This document shows positions 4,528-10,999 of a DNA stretch of 10,999 nt, piece after piece. Under the pieces are notes generated by a model. The model was not told the DNA's origin, did no database searches, and saw only the letters and a program-made list of their open reading frames with translations. The stretch comes from Spirochaetaceae bacterium (lineage in GTDB: Bacteria; Spirochaetota; Spirochaetia; DSM-2461): positions 1 to 10,999 of the forward strand of contig JAEINM010000100.1 in NCBI GenBank assembly GCA_016342385.1. The letters run 5' to 3'. The position numbers and the translations under genes were made by a program. Position 1 is the first letter of the stretch. Each line of letters begins with the position of its first letter.

Positions 4528-6693
4528 TTATTTTCTGACAGAATATTTTCTTAATTTTTCCAGCAGATCTTCTCTAGATGATGAATTAAGGATATTTTTT
4601 CTGGCTTCTTCACTATTTAATATGGCACTGATAGAAGATAAAAACTGAATATGCGGTCCCGCCGTCTGCTTGGGAGAAATGACCATGATGAATATCTTAC
4701 TTAATTCCCCATCAAGAGAAGCAAATTCTATCCCCTCTTTTTTAATACCCACTGCGGCGTGAAGAGAATGTACTCCTGTACTTTTTCCATGGGGGATGGC
4801 AATACCGTACTGCATTCCTGTACTCATAGTAGCTTCACGTTCAAAGACAGCTTTCTCACATTCCGATGGATCATCAAGCTTTCCTGCATCCTCAAGAATC
4901 TTCAAAAGTTCTTTAATGACATCATTCTTATTTTCACTTTTTAAGTCAGTTGTCAGACTATCTATATCGATAAATTTAAAAATATCAAAAGCGGCAGTGT
5001 TTGTTTCCCTGGTAAGATCTTTCTGTAGCGATTCAGGTTTTGCTGTATCTTTCAATTTATTAACAGTTTCATGAAGCTTCAGAAGTGATTCATATACCAT
5101 AGTTTTGACAAATCCCACATCCTTTAATCTCGATGTAATGGAGACTGACTTCTCCTCTTCTGTCATAGTGATGAAAATTTCATTTTTCCTCATCTGGTAG
5201 ATTCTCTCTCCGGCTTCAATGGTATGAATGTAAAACCCTTCTTCTTTCATTTCAAGTATAATTTTTGTAATGAGGAATTCTGTCATTTCCTCACTGGGAA
5301 AATCAAAGACTGTCGTTACAAGATCACTCTCTTCTAGTTCTAAGGTTGTACCGGAAGCATCAACTTTTAAAGCCTTTTCCAGTAATGGCGGTGCAATGAG
5401 AATGGCCATAAGTACCATTAATACAGCTACTCCGAACATCTCTTCTCCCATTGCTCCGGAAGAGAGACCAATACCGGCAATAATAAGAGCAACTTCCCCC
5501 CTAGGGACTAATCCCAGACCTATTCGCAATGCTCCCAGTTTATTGAATTTCATAAACAAAGAAGGAATACCGCCTCCAATAATTTTTCCGGCTATGGCTG
5601 CTATAGAATAAAACAAACCAATGATTAACACATTAGTTGAAAATAATGTATTTATGTTTACCATCATCCCCATAACTGTGAAAAATATGGGAACAAAAAA
5701 CTCATGAAGCGGATGGAGATGTTCCTGAATAACATAACTGATATCTGTCTTAGACAATGAGAGACCCATAACATAGGCTCCGATTATCATGGCCAAACCA
5801 GCCTGTTCAAATATACCGGCTAGAATAAAAGCCAATCCCAGTGATAATACAGAAAAAACAGTTACACTTTTAAATGTTTTAAGAAAACGGCTTATATATT
5901 TGGCACAAATCAGACCCAGAGCTGTAAACCCTAGCCAGACGCTAAATGCTTTTACAGCGATCATTCCTATTTCTCCCCATGGAAGTGATCCTCCATGGCC
6001 GCCTGATAAAATATTGATTACACCTAGTACAATGGCCAGTAAAATAATACCAACTACATCATCAATTACAGCTGCAGCCAATATAGTAACTCCTTCAGGA
6101 GAATCCATTTTCCTCTGCTCAGAGAGTATTCTAGCAGAGATCCCCACTGATGTTGCCACACCAATAACACCCAGCAAAAGTATTTGCGGATCCATAAGAG
6201 GCTTCTGAAGAAAATACATTGCCACACCACTTCCAAGAAAAAAAGGAACGATGATCCCCCCCAGTCCGATGATACTTCCCTTAACACTGAACCTGAGAAA
6301 AAGGGTTAAATCCGTTTCAAGACCTGCGATGAAAAGCAGAATTATAGCTGCCACAGTAGAAAAACCATATAACTCCTGGGAAATAGGAACAGACTGATGA
6401 GTTATTAAAGGGAAAATGCCTTCAGCAAATCCGGGAAGAGCTATACTGCCTAGAACATATGGACCTATCAGGATTCCTGCAGAGAGCTCTCCCAGTACAG
6501 AAGGAAGTTTTATTTTTTTAAAAAAGAGTCCACCAAGCCGGGCGGCAAAAATAATAATTCCAAGTTGAAAAACCAGCATAGTCATAAGATGTGTCATGCC
6601 TCCCGATTCTCCGGAGGAAGCCCATAAAGCTGTAGAGCTGGAAATCAAAAGTATTAACAGGGATATAATTTTTTTTCCATTAATTTTCATCAT
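4528..6693 (-). CDS. CPA2-type cation/proton antiporter fused to a PTS EIIA domain
   Basis: This encodes a 721-residue protein. A signal-peptide-like or first hydrophobic segment (8-25) precedes a Na+/H+ exchanger domain (about 36-440) of roughly a dozen membrane helices. The domain has LPSVLGELSAGILIGP (63-78), ATSVGISARIL (180-190), the paired aspartates VIDDVVGI (Asp211-Asp212) expected of electrogenic CPA2 transporters, and GLVPRGEVALI (394-404). A soluble linker domain (about 455-545) follows. The C-terminal part (about 572-718) is a fructose/nitrogen-type EIIA (PtsN-like) domain with REATMSTGMQYG and the phospho-acceptor histidine in IPHGKS (His635). It likely exchanges Na+ or K+ for protons in the cytoplasmic membrane, with activity tied to PTS phosphorylation. 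AGGAG precedes the ATG pair. It lies 65 bases after pdxT on the same strand. Confidence 0.93.
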   Translation of the reverse strand: MMKINGKKIISLLILLISSSTALWASSGESGGMTHLMTMLVFQLGIIIFAARLGGLFFKKIKLPSVLGELSAGILIGPYVLGSIALPGFAEGIFPLITHQSVPISQELYGFSTVAAIILLFIAGLETDLTLFLRFSVKGSIIGLGGIIVPFFLGSGVAMYFLQKPLMDPQILLLGVIGVATSVGISARILSEQRKMDSPEGVTILAAAVIDDVVGIILLAIVLGVINILSGGHGGSLPWGEIGMIAVKAFSVWLGFTALGLICAKYISRFLKTFKSVTVFSVLSLGLAFILAGIFEQAGLAMIIGAYVMGLSLSKTDISYVIQEHLHPLHEFFVPIFFTVMGMMVNINTLFSTNVLIIGLFYSIAAIAGKIIGGGIPSLFMKFNKLGALRIGLGLVPRGEVALIIAGIGLSSGAMGEEMFGVAVLMVLMAILIAPPLLEKALKVDASGTTLELEESDLVTTVFDFPSEEMTEFLITKIILEMKEEGFYIHTIEAGERIYQMRKNEIFITMTEEEKSVSITSRLKDVGFVKTMVYESLLKLHETVNKLKDTAKPESLQKDLTRETNTAAFDIFKFIDIDSLTTDLKSENKNDVIKELLKILEDAGKLDDPSECEKAVFEREATMSTGMQYGIAIPHGKSTGVHSLHAAVGIKKEGIEFASLDGELSKIFIMVISPKQTAGPHIQFLSSISAILNSEEARKNILNSSSREDLLEKLRKYSVRK

Positions 6694-6758
6694 GATAAAA
6701 TGACTCCTGAAATCATATTTATAAGAATAGGCTGTGTAATCATTGTCGGCTATTTTAT

Positions 6759-7367
6759 TTATATTTGATTTTGTACTGACATTTTCAGATTCTTTATCAT
6801 TGAAATGAACAGAGAATGGACTCTTGTGTCGTCTGTCAGTTCAGGATGAAAACTTGCAGCAAGCATATTTTTTTCCCTCACCATTACAGGAGACCCTTCA
6901 TATTCCGAAAGGATTTCAACAGAATCTGCTATTTCAGTAATTCTTGGTGCACGGATAAAAACAGCCGGAACAGGATCTTCTCCCAATCCGGATATATTCA
7001 AAAGGGCATCAAAACTATCAATCTGTCTGCCGTAATCATTTCTCGAGACTTTGTAGTTCATCAGATTTAAAGTTTCCTGATCTCGATGAGACGTAATTCC
7101 ACTGGAGAGGAGAATCATTCCGGCACAGGTTCCAAATACAGGCAAACCCTTTACTATTTTATCTCGAAGAGCATCATAGATACGAAAATTTTTCAGTAAT
7201 CGGATAATCGTTGTACTCTCACCACCGGGAATAACTAATCCATCGATGCCATCAAGTTCCAGAGCTTCCCGGACTTTCACAACTGTGACTCCCAGTTTAA
7301 CCAGGGATTCGATATGTTTATCGAATCCCCCTTGAAGAGTTAATACACCAATCTTAAGATTGCTCAA
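6759..7367 (-). CDS. pdxT: pyridoxal 5'-phosphate synthase glutaminase subunit PdxT
   Basis: This encodes 202 residues, slightly over the usual 190 or so. It is the class-I glutamine amidotransferase subunit that hydrolyses glutamine and channels ammonia to PdxS in the cytoplasmic PLP synthase. Visible motifs are GVLTLQGGFDKH (7-18), the oxyanion/glutamine site PGGESTT (47-53), the nucleophile elbow GTCAGMI (Cys81), and the His-Glu pair in FHPEL (His174, Glu176). The start is TTG at 7367, immediately after the TAG of pdxS with no intervening base. Purine-rich AGGAAGAGG inside the end of pdxS serves as ribosome binding site. No in-frame ATG would leave GVLTLQGG intact, so the TTG is well supported. 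The exact abutment suggests coupled translation and balanced amounts. Confidence 0.97.
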   Translation of the reverse strand: MSNLKIGVLTLQGGFDKHIESLVKLGVTVVKVREALELDGIDGLVIPGGESTTIIRLLKNFRIYDALRDKIVKGLPVFGTCAGMILLSSGITSHRDQETLNLMNYKVSRNDYGRQIDSFDALLNISGLGEDPVPAVFIRAPRITEIADSVEILSEYEGSPVMVREKNMLAASFHPELTDDTRVHSLFISMIKNLKMSVQNQI

Positions 7368-8273
7368 CTACCAGCCTCTTCCTGCAAATTTTTCATTATC
7401 TGCAAGATCATCACAGTTTATTCCTGTCATTGGCGCACCCAGATCTTCTGAAATCTCTGCCAGTTTTTTGTAATCATTAAAGTAGGTTACAGCCTCAACT
7501 ATAGCTTTTGCTCTTCTTTCTGGATTATCTGATTTAAAGATTCCCGATCCGACAAATACGGATTCTGCCCCTAATTCCATCATAAGAGCGGCATCAGCAG
7601 GCGTAGCGACACCTCCAGCTGAAAAATTAGGAACTGGCAACTTTCCGGTTTCTTTAATCTCTAAAAGAAGTTCAAAGGGTGCTCCCAGTTCTTTCGCCTC
7701 TGTCATCAGCTCTTCATTTGGCATATTCTGAATTTTTCTAATGCCCTCTTTAAGAGTCCGCATGTGGCGAACCGCTTCTATGATATCACCAGTACCGGCT
7801 TCTCCTTTTGTCCTTATCATAGCGGCCCCTTCACCGATTCGTCTCAGAGCCTCTCCGAGATTCCGGCATCCACAGACAAAGGGAACGGCGAAATCGTGTT
7901 TATATATGTGATACTGATCGTCAGCCGGCGTTAAAACTTCACTTTCATCAATAAAATCTATTTCCATAGCTTCCAGGATTTTTGCTTCAACAATATGCCC
8001 GATTCGCGCTTTTGCCATGACCGGGATACTCACGGCTTTCTGAATCTCTTTTATCATCTTAGGGTCTGACATTCTGGCGACTCCGCCATCCTGTCTGATA
8101 TCAGCAGGAACTCTTTCCAGAGCCATTACAGCAGCAGCTCCCGCTTCTTCGGCGATTCTTGCCTGCTCAGCGTTAACAACATCCATGATAACTCCGCCTT
8201 TTAACATTTCAGCGAGTCCTACATTTTTTTTCCACTGAGCACTCTGTCTCCCGGACCATAATTTTTCACTCAT
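7368..8273 (-). CDS. pdxS: pyridoxal 5'-phosphate synthase lyase subunit PdxS
   Basis: This encodes 301 residues from the ATG at 8273. It is the TIM-barrel subunit that makes PLP from ribose 5-phosphate, glyceraldehyde 3-phosphate and PdxT-derived ammonia, normally as a dodecamer. Counting from the ATG at 8273, motifs include GGVIMDVVN with the catalytic Asp31, VMAKARIGH with Lys88 and RTKGEAGTG with Lys156. These match the two lysines that carry the substrate adducts in the family. CGCRNLGEALRRI and NFSAGGVATPADAALMMELG complete the barrel signature. A GTG at 8282 could extend it by three residues, but AAGGTG covering that GTG is the ribosome binding site for the 8273 ATG. The gene is followed directly by pdxT. 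Confidence 0.98.
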   Translation of the reverse strand: MSEKLWSGRQSAQWKKNVGLAEMLKGGVIMDVVNAEQARIAEEAGAAAVMALERVPADIRQDGGVARMSDPKMIKEIQKAVSIPVMAKARIGHIVEAKILEAMEIDFIDESEVLTPADDQYHIYKHDFAVPFVCGCRNLGEALRRIGEGAAMIRTKGEAGTGDIIEAVRHMRTLKEGIRKIQNMPNEELMTEAKELGAPFELLLEIKETGKLPVPNFSAGGVATPADAALMMELGAESVFVGSGIFKSDNPERRAKAIVEAVTYFNDYKKLAEISEDLGAPMTGINCDDLADNEKFAGRGW

Positions 8274-8279
8274 ATCATT

Positions 8280-8285
8280 CACCTT
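8280..8285 (-). promoter_or_regulatory. ribosome binding site deciding the pdxS start
   Basis: AAGGTG on the minus strand lies six bases before the ATG at 8273. It contains the alternative GTG (8282-8280), which therefore lacks its own site. Confidence 0.7.
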
Positions 8286-8312
8286 ATATGCATAATAATT
8301 TTTGTTTTTTTT

Positions 8313-8341
8313 AAGATAACTTAATTGTCTTACATTAGCAA
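8313..8341 (-). promoter_or_regulatory. candidate promoter of pdxS-pdxT
   Basis: TTGCTA (8341-8336) and TATCTT (8318-8313) on the minus strand are separated by 17 bases. Each matches the vegetative consensus at four of six positions. They lie in the 84-bp gap (8274-8357) after the MetH activation-domain gene and would give a short AT-rich leader. Without it, pdxS would depend on read-through from metH. Confidence 0.35.
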
Positions 8342-8357
8342 CAATGAACTGTAAAAA

Positions 8358-9263
8358 TCAATCATTTACATTCACTGAGAGCCAGCGTCTTAACTCATCG
8401 ACTGACATATTTTTTCTCGTCGCATATGATTCAAGCTGATCGTCACCGATTTTTCCAACAGGAAAATATCTGGATTTTGCCGATGCAAATATATACCCGC
8501 AAACCGAGGCTGCAGGCTGCATCATATATGACTCTGTCAGTTCGATACCTATAGTCTTTTCCGCCTCGAGAATATTGAAAATATCTCTTTTACCCGTATG
8601 ATCAGGGCAACAGGGGTATCCCGGTGCCGGTCTTATACCCTGGTATTTCTCTTTCAGGATTTCATCGACAGAAAGATCATCGGATTTTTCATATGCCCAG
8701 ATTTCACGGCGGACTTTTTTATGAATGTATTCCGCTCCCGCTTCTGCGAGCCTGTCGGCAAGAGACTTGAGGAGCAGAGGGCTGTATAGATCGTGATCGG
8801 GAAATATTCTAATTGATTCTTCAACTTTTTTTCCTGCCGTTACTGCAAAAAAACCCATATAATCATCGACACCCGGTACAGTCGCTTCACTATCAGCGGG
8901 AGTTATAAAGTCTGCTAATGAGGGACACTGACCAAGCATGGGAATCTGACGCCGCAACATGGGCAACTGCTGGAAAATGGCATCTCTTTTTTCATCTTGA
9001 TAAAGAATAATGTCATCATAGTCGACTGTAGCTGCCGGAAGAATCCGGACTACCGCATCAACAGATAGAAGGTTTTCTTCAATAACCCTGTTCAATAGTT
9101 TACGACTGTCATTGAGCAGTTCTTCCGCTTCAACTGATTTCCTGTTTTCCTCTGTCCTGAAATCCCAGGTCACAAGATACATTCTCCAGTCTATCAGTTT
9201 TATAATTTCCCCAAGGGGCATATTTTCAACAACAGTCAAAGCTGTTGTCTGTGGTATATTCAT
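8358..9263 (-). CDS. metH: methionine synthase activation (AdoMet-binding) domain as a separate gene
   Basis: This encodes 301 residues corresponding to the C-terminal reactivation domain of cobalamin-dependent methionine synthase. That domain binds AdoMet and remethylates the oxidised cofactor. Diagnostic motifs are LIDWRMYLVTWDFR (23-36), FPDHDLYSPLLLKSLADRLAEA, the AdoMet loop RPAPGYPCCPDHTGK (211-225), TESYMMQPAASVCGY (243-257), and YFPVGKIGDDQLESYATRK. Length is close to the domain's usual 330. The ATG lies two bases after the TAA of the preceding metH part, in a different frame, and purine-rich AAGAGAG lies about ten bases upstream. Its own frame has a TAA at 9284-9282. It is either a genuine split subunit or the result of a one-base frameshift. 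All signature motifs are intact, so the product looks functional. Confidence 0.92.
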   Translation of the reverse strand: MNIPQTTALTVVENMPLGEIIKLIDWRMYLVTWDFRTEENRKSVEAEELLNDSRKLLNRVIEENLLSVDAVVRILPAATVDYDDIILYQDEKRDAIFQQLPMLRRQIPMLGQCPSLADFITPADSEATVPGVDDYMGFFAVTAGKKVEESIRIFPDHDLYSPLLLKSLADRLAEAGAEYIHKKVRREIWAYEKSDDLSVDEILKEKYQGIRPAPGYPCCPDHTGKRDIFNILEAEKTIGIELTESYMMQPAASVCGYIFASAKSRYFPVGKIGDDQLESYATRKNMSVDELRRWLSVNVND

Positions 9264-9265
9264 GT

Positions 9266-10999
9266 TTACTTCACTCTCTTTTTACGGGCTTCACTGAATG
9301 AAACCATGTTCTTTGTCTGATCATCTTTCTTTTTACTGTATTTTACTCTTTCTTTTTCCTGGAGTATCAAACTCTCTTTAATAAACTCTTCTCTTTTCTC
9401 GGGATTGGTCAGCATGGAGGCTGTAAAGACAGCATTGGAGGCGTCGTTTGAATGAATAACCGGCCCATTGACTCTAGATGGAATTAGTTTTACAGCCGTA
9501 TGAATCTTAGATGTAGCGGCTCCACCGACAAGAAGAGGGATATTGAGATTAATTTCATCGAGATCTTCAGCAAGCACTCTCATCTCTTCAAGTGAAGGAG
9601 TAATCAAACCACTGACTCCGATAATATCCGCTTTATGCTCAATGGCCGCATGGATGATATCCTGTTGTGGAACCATTACACCGAGATCTATCACTTTAAA
9701 ATTATTACACTGTAGAACGACTCCAACGATATTTTTTCCGATATCGTGAACATCACCTTTTACGGTGGCCATAATTACAGTACCCCGGTTTGAACTTTCC
9801 ATACTGTCCTTTTCACTTTCAATATGGGGAAGCAAAAAAGAAACGGCCTTTTTCATAACCCTTGCACTTTTAACCACCTGTGGTAAGAACATTTTACCAC
9901 TTCCGAAAAGCTCTCCCACAACAGACATACCATCCATTAGGGGGCCTTCTATAACATCAATTGTCTTGACTGCTTTAAGTCGACACTCTTCCACATCGAC
10001 TTCAATAAACTCAGTAATACCCTTGACCAGTGAGTGCGACAATCTCTCTTCAACGGATTTCATCCGCCACTCCTGCTCTGCCTCTTCCACTTCTGCTGAG
10101 GCTTTAAAATCACCTGCAATAGCGAGCAATTTTTCTGCTCCATCAGGGACACGGTTAAGTACCACATCTTCAACAGTTTTTAATAACAATTCGGGGATCT
10201 CATCATATACAGTTAATTGTCCAGCATTGACTATGGCCATATCCAGTCCGGCGGATATGGCATGAAAGAGAAAAACCGAATGTATTGCTTCGCGAAGAGG
10301 ATTATTACCTCTGAATGAGAATGATACATTACTGAGTCCGCCACTGGTCAAAGCATGGGGACATGATTTTTTTATACCCCTGACTGCCTCGATAAAATCG
10401 ACCGCATAATTGTCGTGTTCCTTCATCCCTGTGGCAATGGCAAAGATATTGGGATCAAAAATGATATCCTGGGGAGGGAAATCGAGTTCATGGACAAGAA
10501 TGTTATACGCTCTATGGCAGATTTCTATCTTTCTATCGAGCGAATCGGCCTGTCCTTTCTCATCAAAAGCCATGATGACAGTTGCGGCTCCGAAACTCAT
10601 TATGGTACGGGCATGATCTTTAAAGACTTCTTCTCCCTCTTTCAGGCTGATGGAATTGACGATGCTCTTTCCCTGTAAACATTTTAAACCTTCATGAATC
10701 ACATCCCAGGAACTGGAATCGACCATTATCGGTACACGGCTTATGTCCGGTTCAGAAGCGAGGAGATTCAGGAATGTTTTCATTTCCTCTTTAGAATCCA
10801 GCATGGCTTCATCCATATTGATGTCGATTATCTGAGCCCCATTTTCAACCTGTTTTCTGGCTACATCAAGGGCAGCTTCATAATCACCTGAAGTTATCAG
10901 TCTTTTAAACTTGGCGGATCCTGTAACATTGGTTCTTTCTCCCACATTTACAAAAAGAGAATTTTTGTCAATTATGAGCGGTTCAAGACCGCAAAAAAC
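9266..10999 (-). CDS. metH: cobalamin-dependent methionine synthase, pterin and B12 domains (5' end outside window)
   Basis: The frame is open to the window edge, giving 577 visible residues. The enzyme transfers the methyl of 5-methyltetrahydrofolate to homocysteine through cobalamin. It begins with GLEPLIIDKNSLFVN, the junction after the homocysteine-binding domain, so the GTG at 10945 is an internal valine (NVGERTN) and not a start. The pterin-binding barrel follows (NVGERTNVTGS, QIIDINMDEAMLD, SNVSFSFRGNNP; about 18-285). Then comes the cap domain (about 310-395, GPLMDGMSVVGELFGSGKMFLPQVVKSA, given here in parts: PLMDGMSVVGELF, KMFLPQVV) and the B12 domain with KGDVHDIGKNIVG, whose His418 is the cobalt ligand (codon 9748-9746), GVSGLITPS and LLVGGAATS. 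The protein ends EARKKRVK, just where the linker to the activation domain is expected. That domain is the next gene. Confidence 0.95.
   Translation of the reverse strand, partial: VFCGLEPLIIDKNSLFVNVGERTNVTGSAKFKRLITSGDYEAALDVARKQVENGAQIIDINMDEAMLDSKEEMKTFLNLLASEPDISRVPIMVDSSSWDVIHEGLKCLQGKSIVNSISLKEGEEVFKDHARTIMSFGAATVIMAFDEKGQADSLDRKIEICHRAYNILVHELDFPPQDIIFDPNIFAIATGMKEHDNYAVDFIEAVRGIKKSCPHALTSGGLSNVSFSFRGNNPLREAIHSVFLFHAISAGLDMAIVNAGQLTVYDEIPELLLKTVEDVVLNRVPDGAEKLLAIAGDFKASAEVEEAEQEWRMKSVEERLSHSLVKGITEFIEVDVEECRLKAVKTIDVIEGPLMDGMSVVGELFGSGKMFLPQVVKSARVMKKAVSFLLPHIESEKDSMESSNRGTVIMATVKGDVHDIGKNIVGVVLQCNNFKVIDLGVMVPQQDIIHAAIEHKADIIGVSGLITPSLEEMRVLAEDLDEINLNIPLLVGGAATSKIHTAVKLIPSRVNGPVIHSNDASNAVFTASMLTNPEKREEFIKESLILQEKERVKYSKKKDDQTKNMVSFSEARKKRVK

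Noticed and set aside
5789..6208. Long plus-strand reading frames antisense to the antiporter and to metH (for example 5789-6208 and 9765-10265).
   Set aside because: They lie opposite strongly supported genes, lack ribosome binding sites and have low-complexity composition expected of antisense shadows.
8340..8382. Imperfect inverted repeat around the stop of the activation-domain gene (TGAA-GTAAA / TTTAC-TTCA) as a terminator.
   Set aside because: It has an interrupted stem and no T run on the minus strand, so it is too weak to call.
9266..10945. Treating GTG at 10945 as the true start of a shortened MetH.
   Set aside because: The frame continues to the window edge and encodes the conserved GLEPLIIDKNSLFVN junction, so the valine belongs to the NVGERTN motif of a longer protein.

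Overview
The window looks like chromosomal DNA from a moderately low-GC bacterium. A free-living spirochaete is my best guess: a relaxed lipobox on a small lipoprotein, a domain-rich cation antiporter carrying a PTS EIIA module, a PdxST-type vitamin B6 pathway and a cobalamin-dependent methionine synthase would all fit. The assignment is inferred from gene content and was not tested by any search. There is no rRNA, tRNA, CRISPR array, insertion sequence or prophage in view.

Left part (1-2225). The stop of an upstream gene overlaps the GTG start of a small membrane protein. Next comes an 84-residue orphan that matches only the C-terminal tail of Rpn/PD-(D/E)XK transposase-like nucleases. It converges, through a symmetrical hairpin terminator, on a minus-strand sugar-phosphate nucleotidyltransferase. 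Divergent from the latter is a nine-cysteine zinc-ribbon protein that lacks a Shine-Dalgarno sequence and may be translated from a leaderless mRNA.

Middle part (2203-4519). Three minus-strand genes follow: a lipoprotein alpha/beta hydrolase preceded by a tiny hydrophobic membrane protein (a likely two-gene unit), and a corrinoid adenosyltransferase (cobO/btuR type). A 216-bp AT-rich divergent region separates cobO from a plus-strand MarR-family regulator.

Right part (4528-10999). All genes are on the minus strand, reading from right to left: metH (its homocysteine-binding part lies outside the window), a separate gene for the MetH AdoMet/activation domain, pdxS, pdxT, and a CPA2-type cation/proton antiporter fused to an EIIA domain. 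Two genes deal with cobalamin chemistry (metH and cobO). PdxS and PdxT together make pyridoxal 5'-phosphate; PdxT supplies ammonia to PdxS, and their genes abut exactly.

I see no clear undescribed multi-gene system. The points most worth checking are the split metH, where one extra A in an A5 run would restore a single reading frame, the orphan Rpn tail with its own expression signals, and the antiporter-EIIA fusion.
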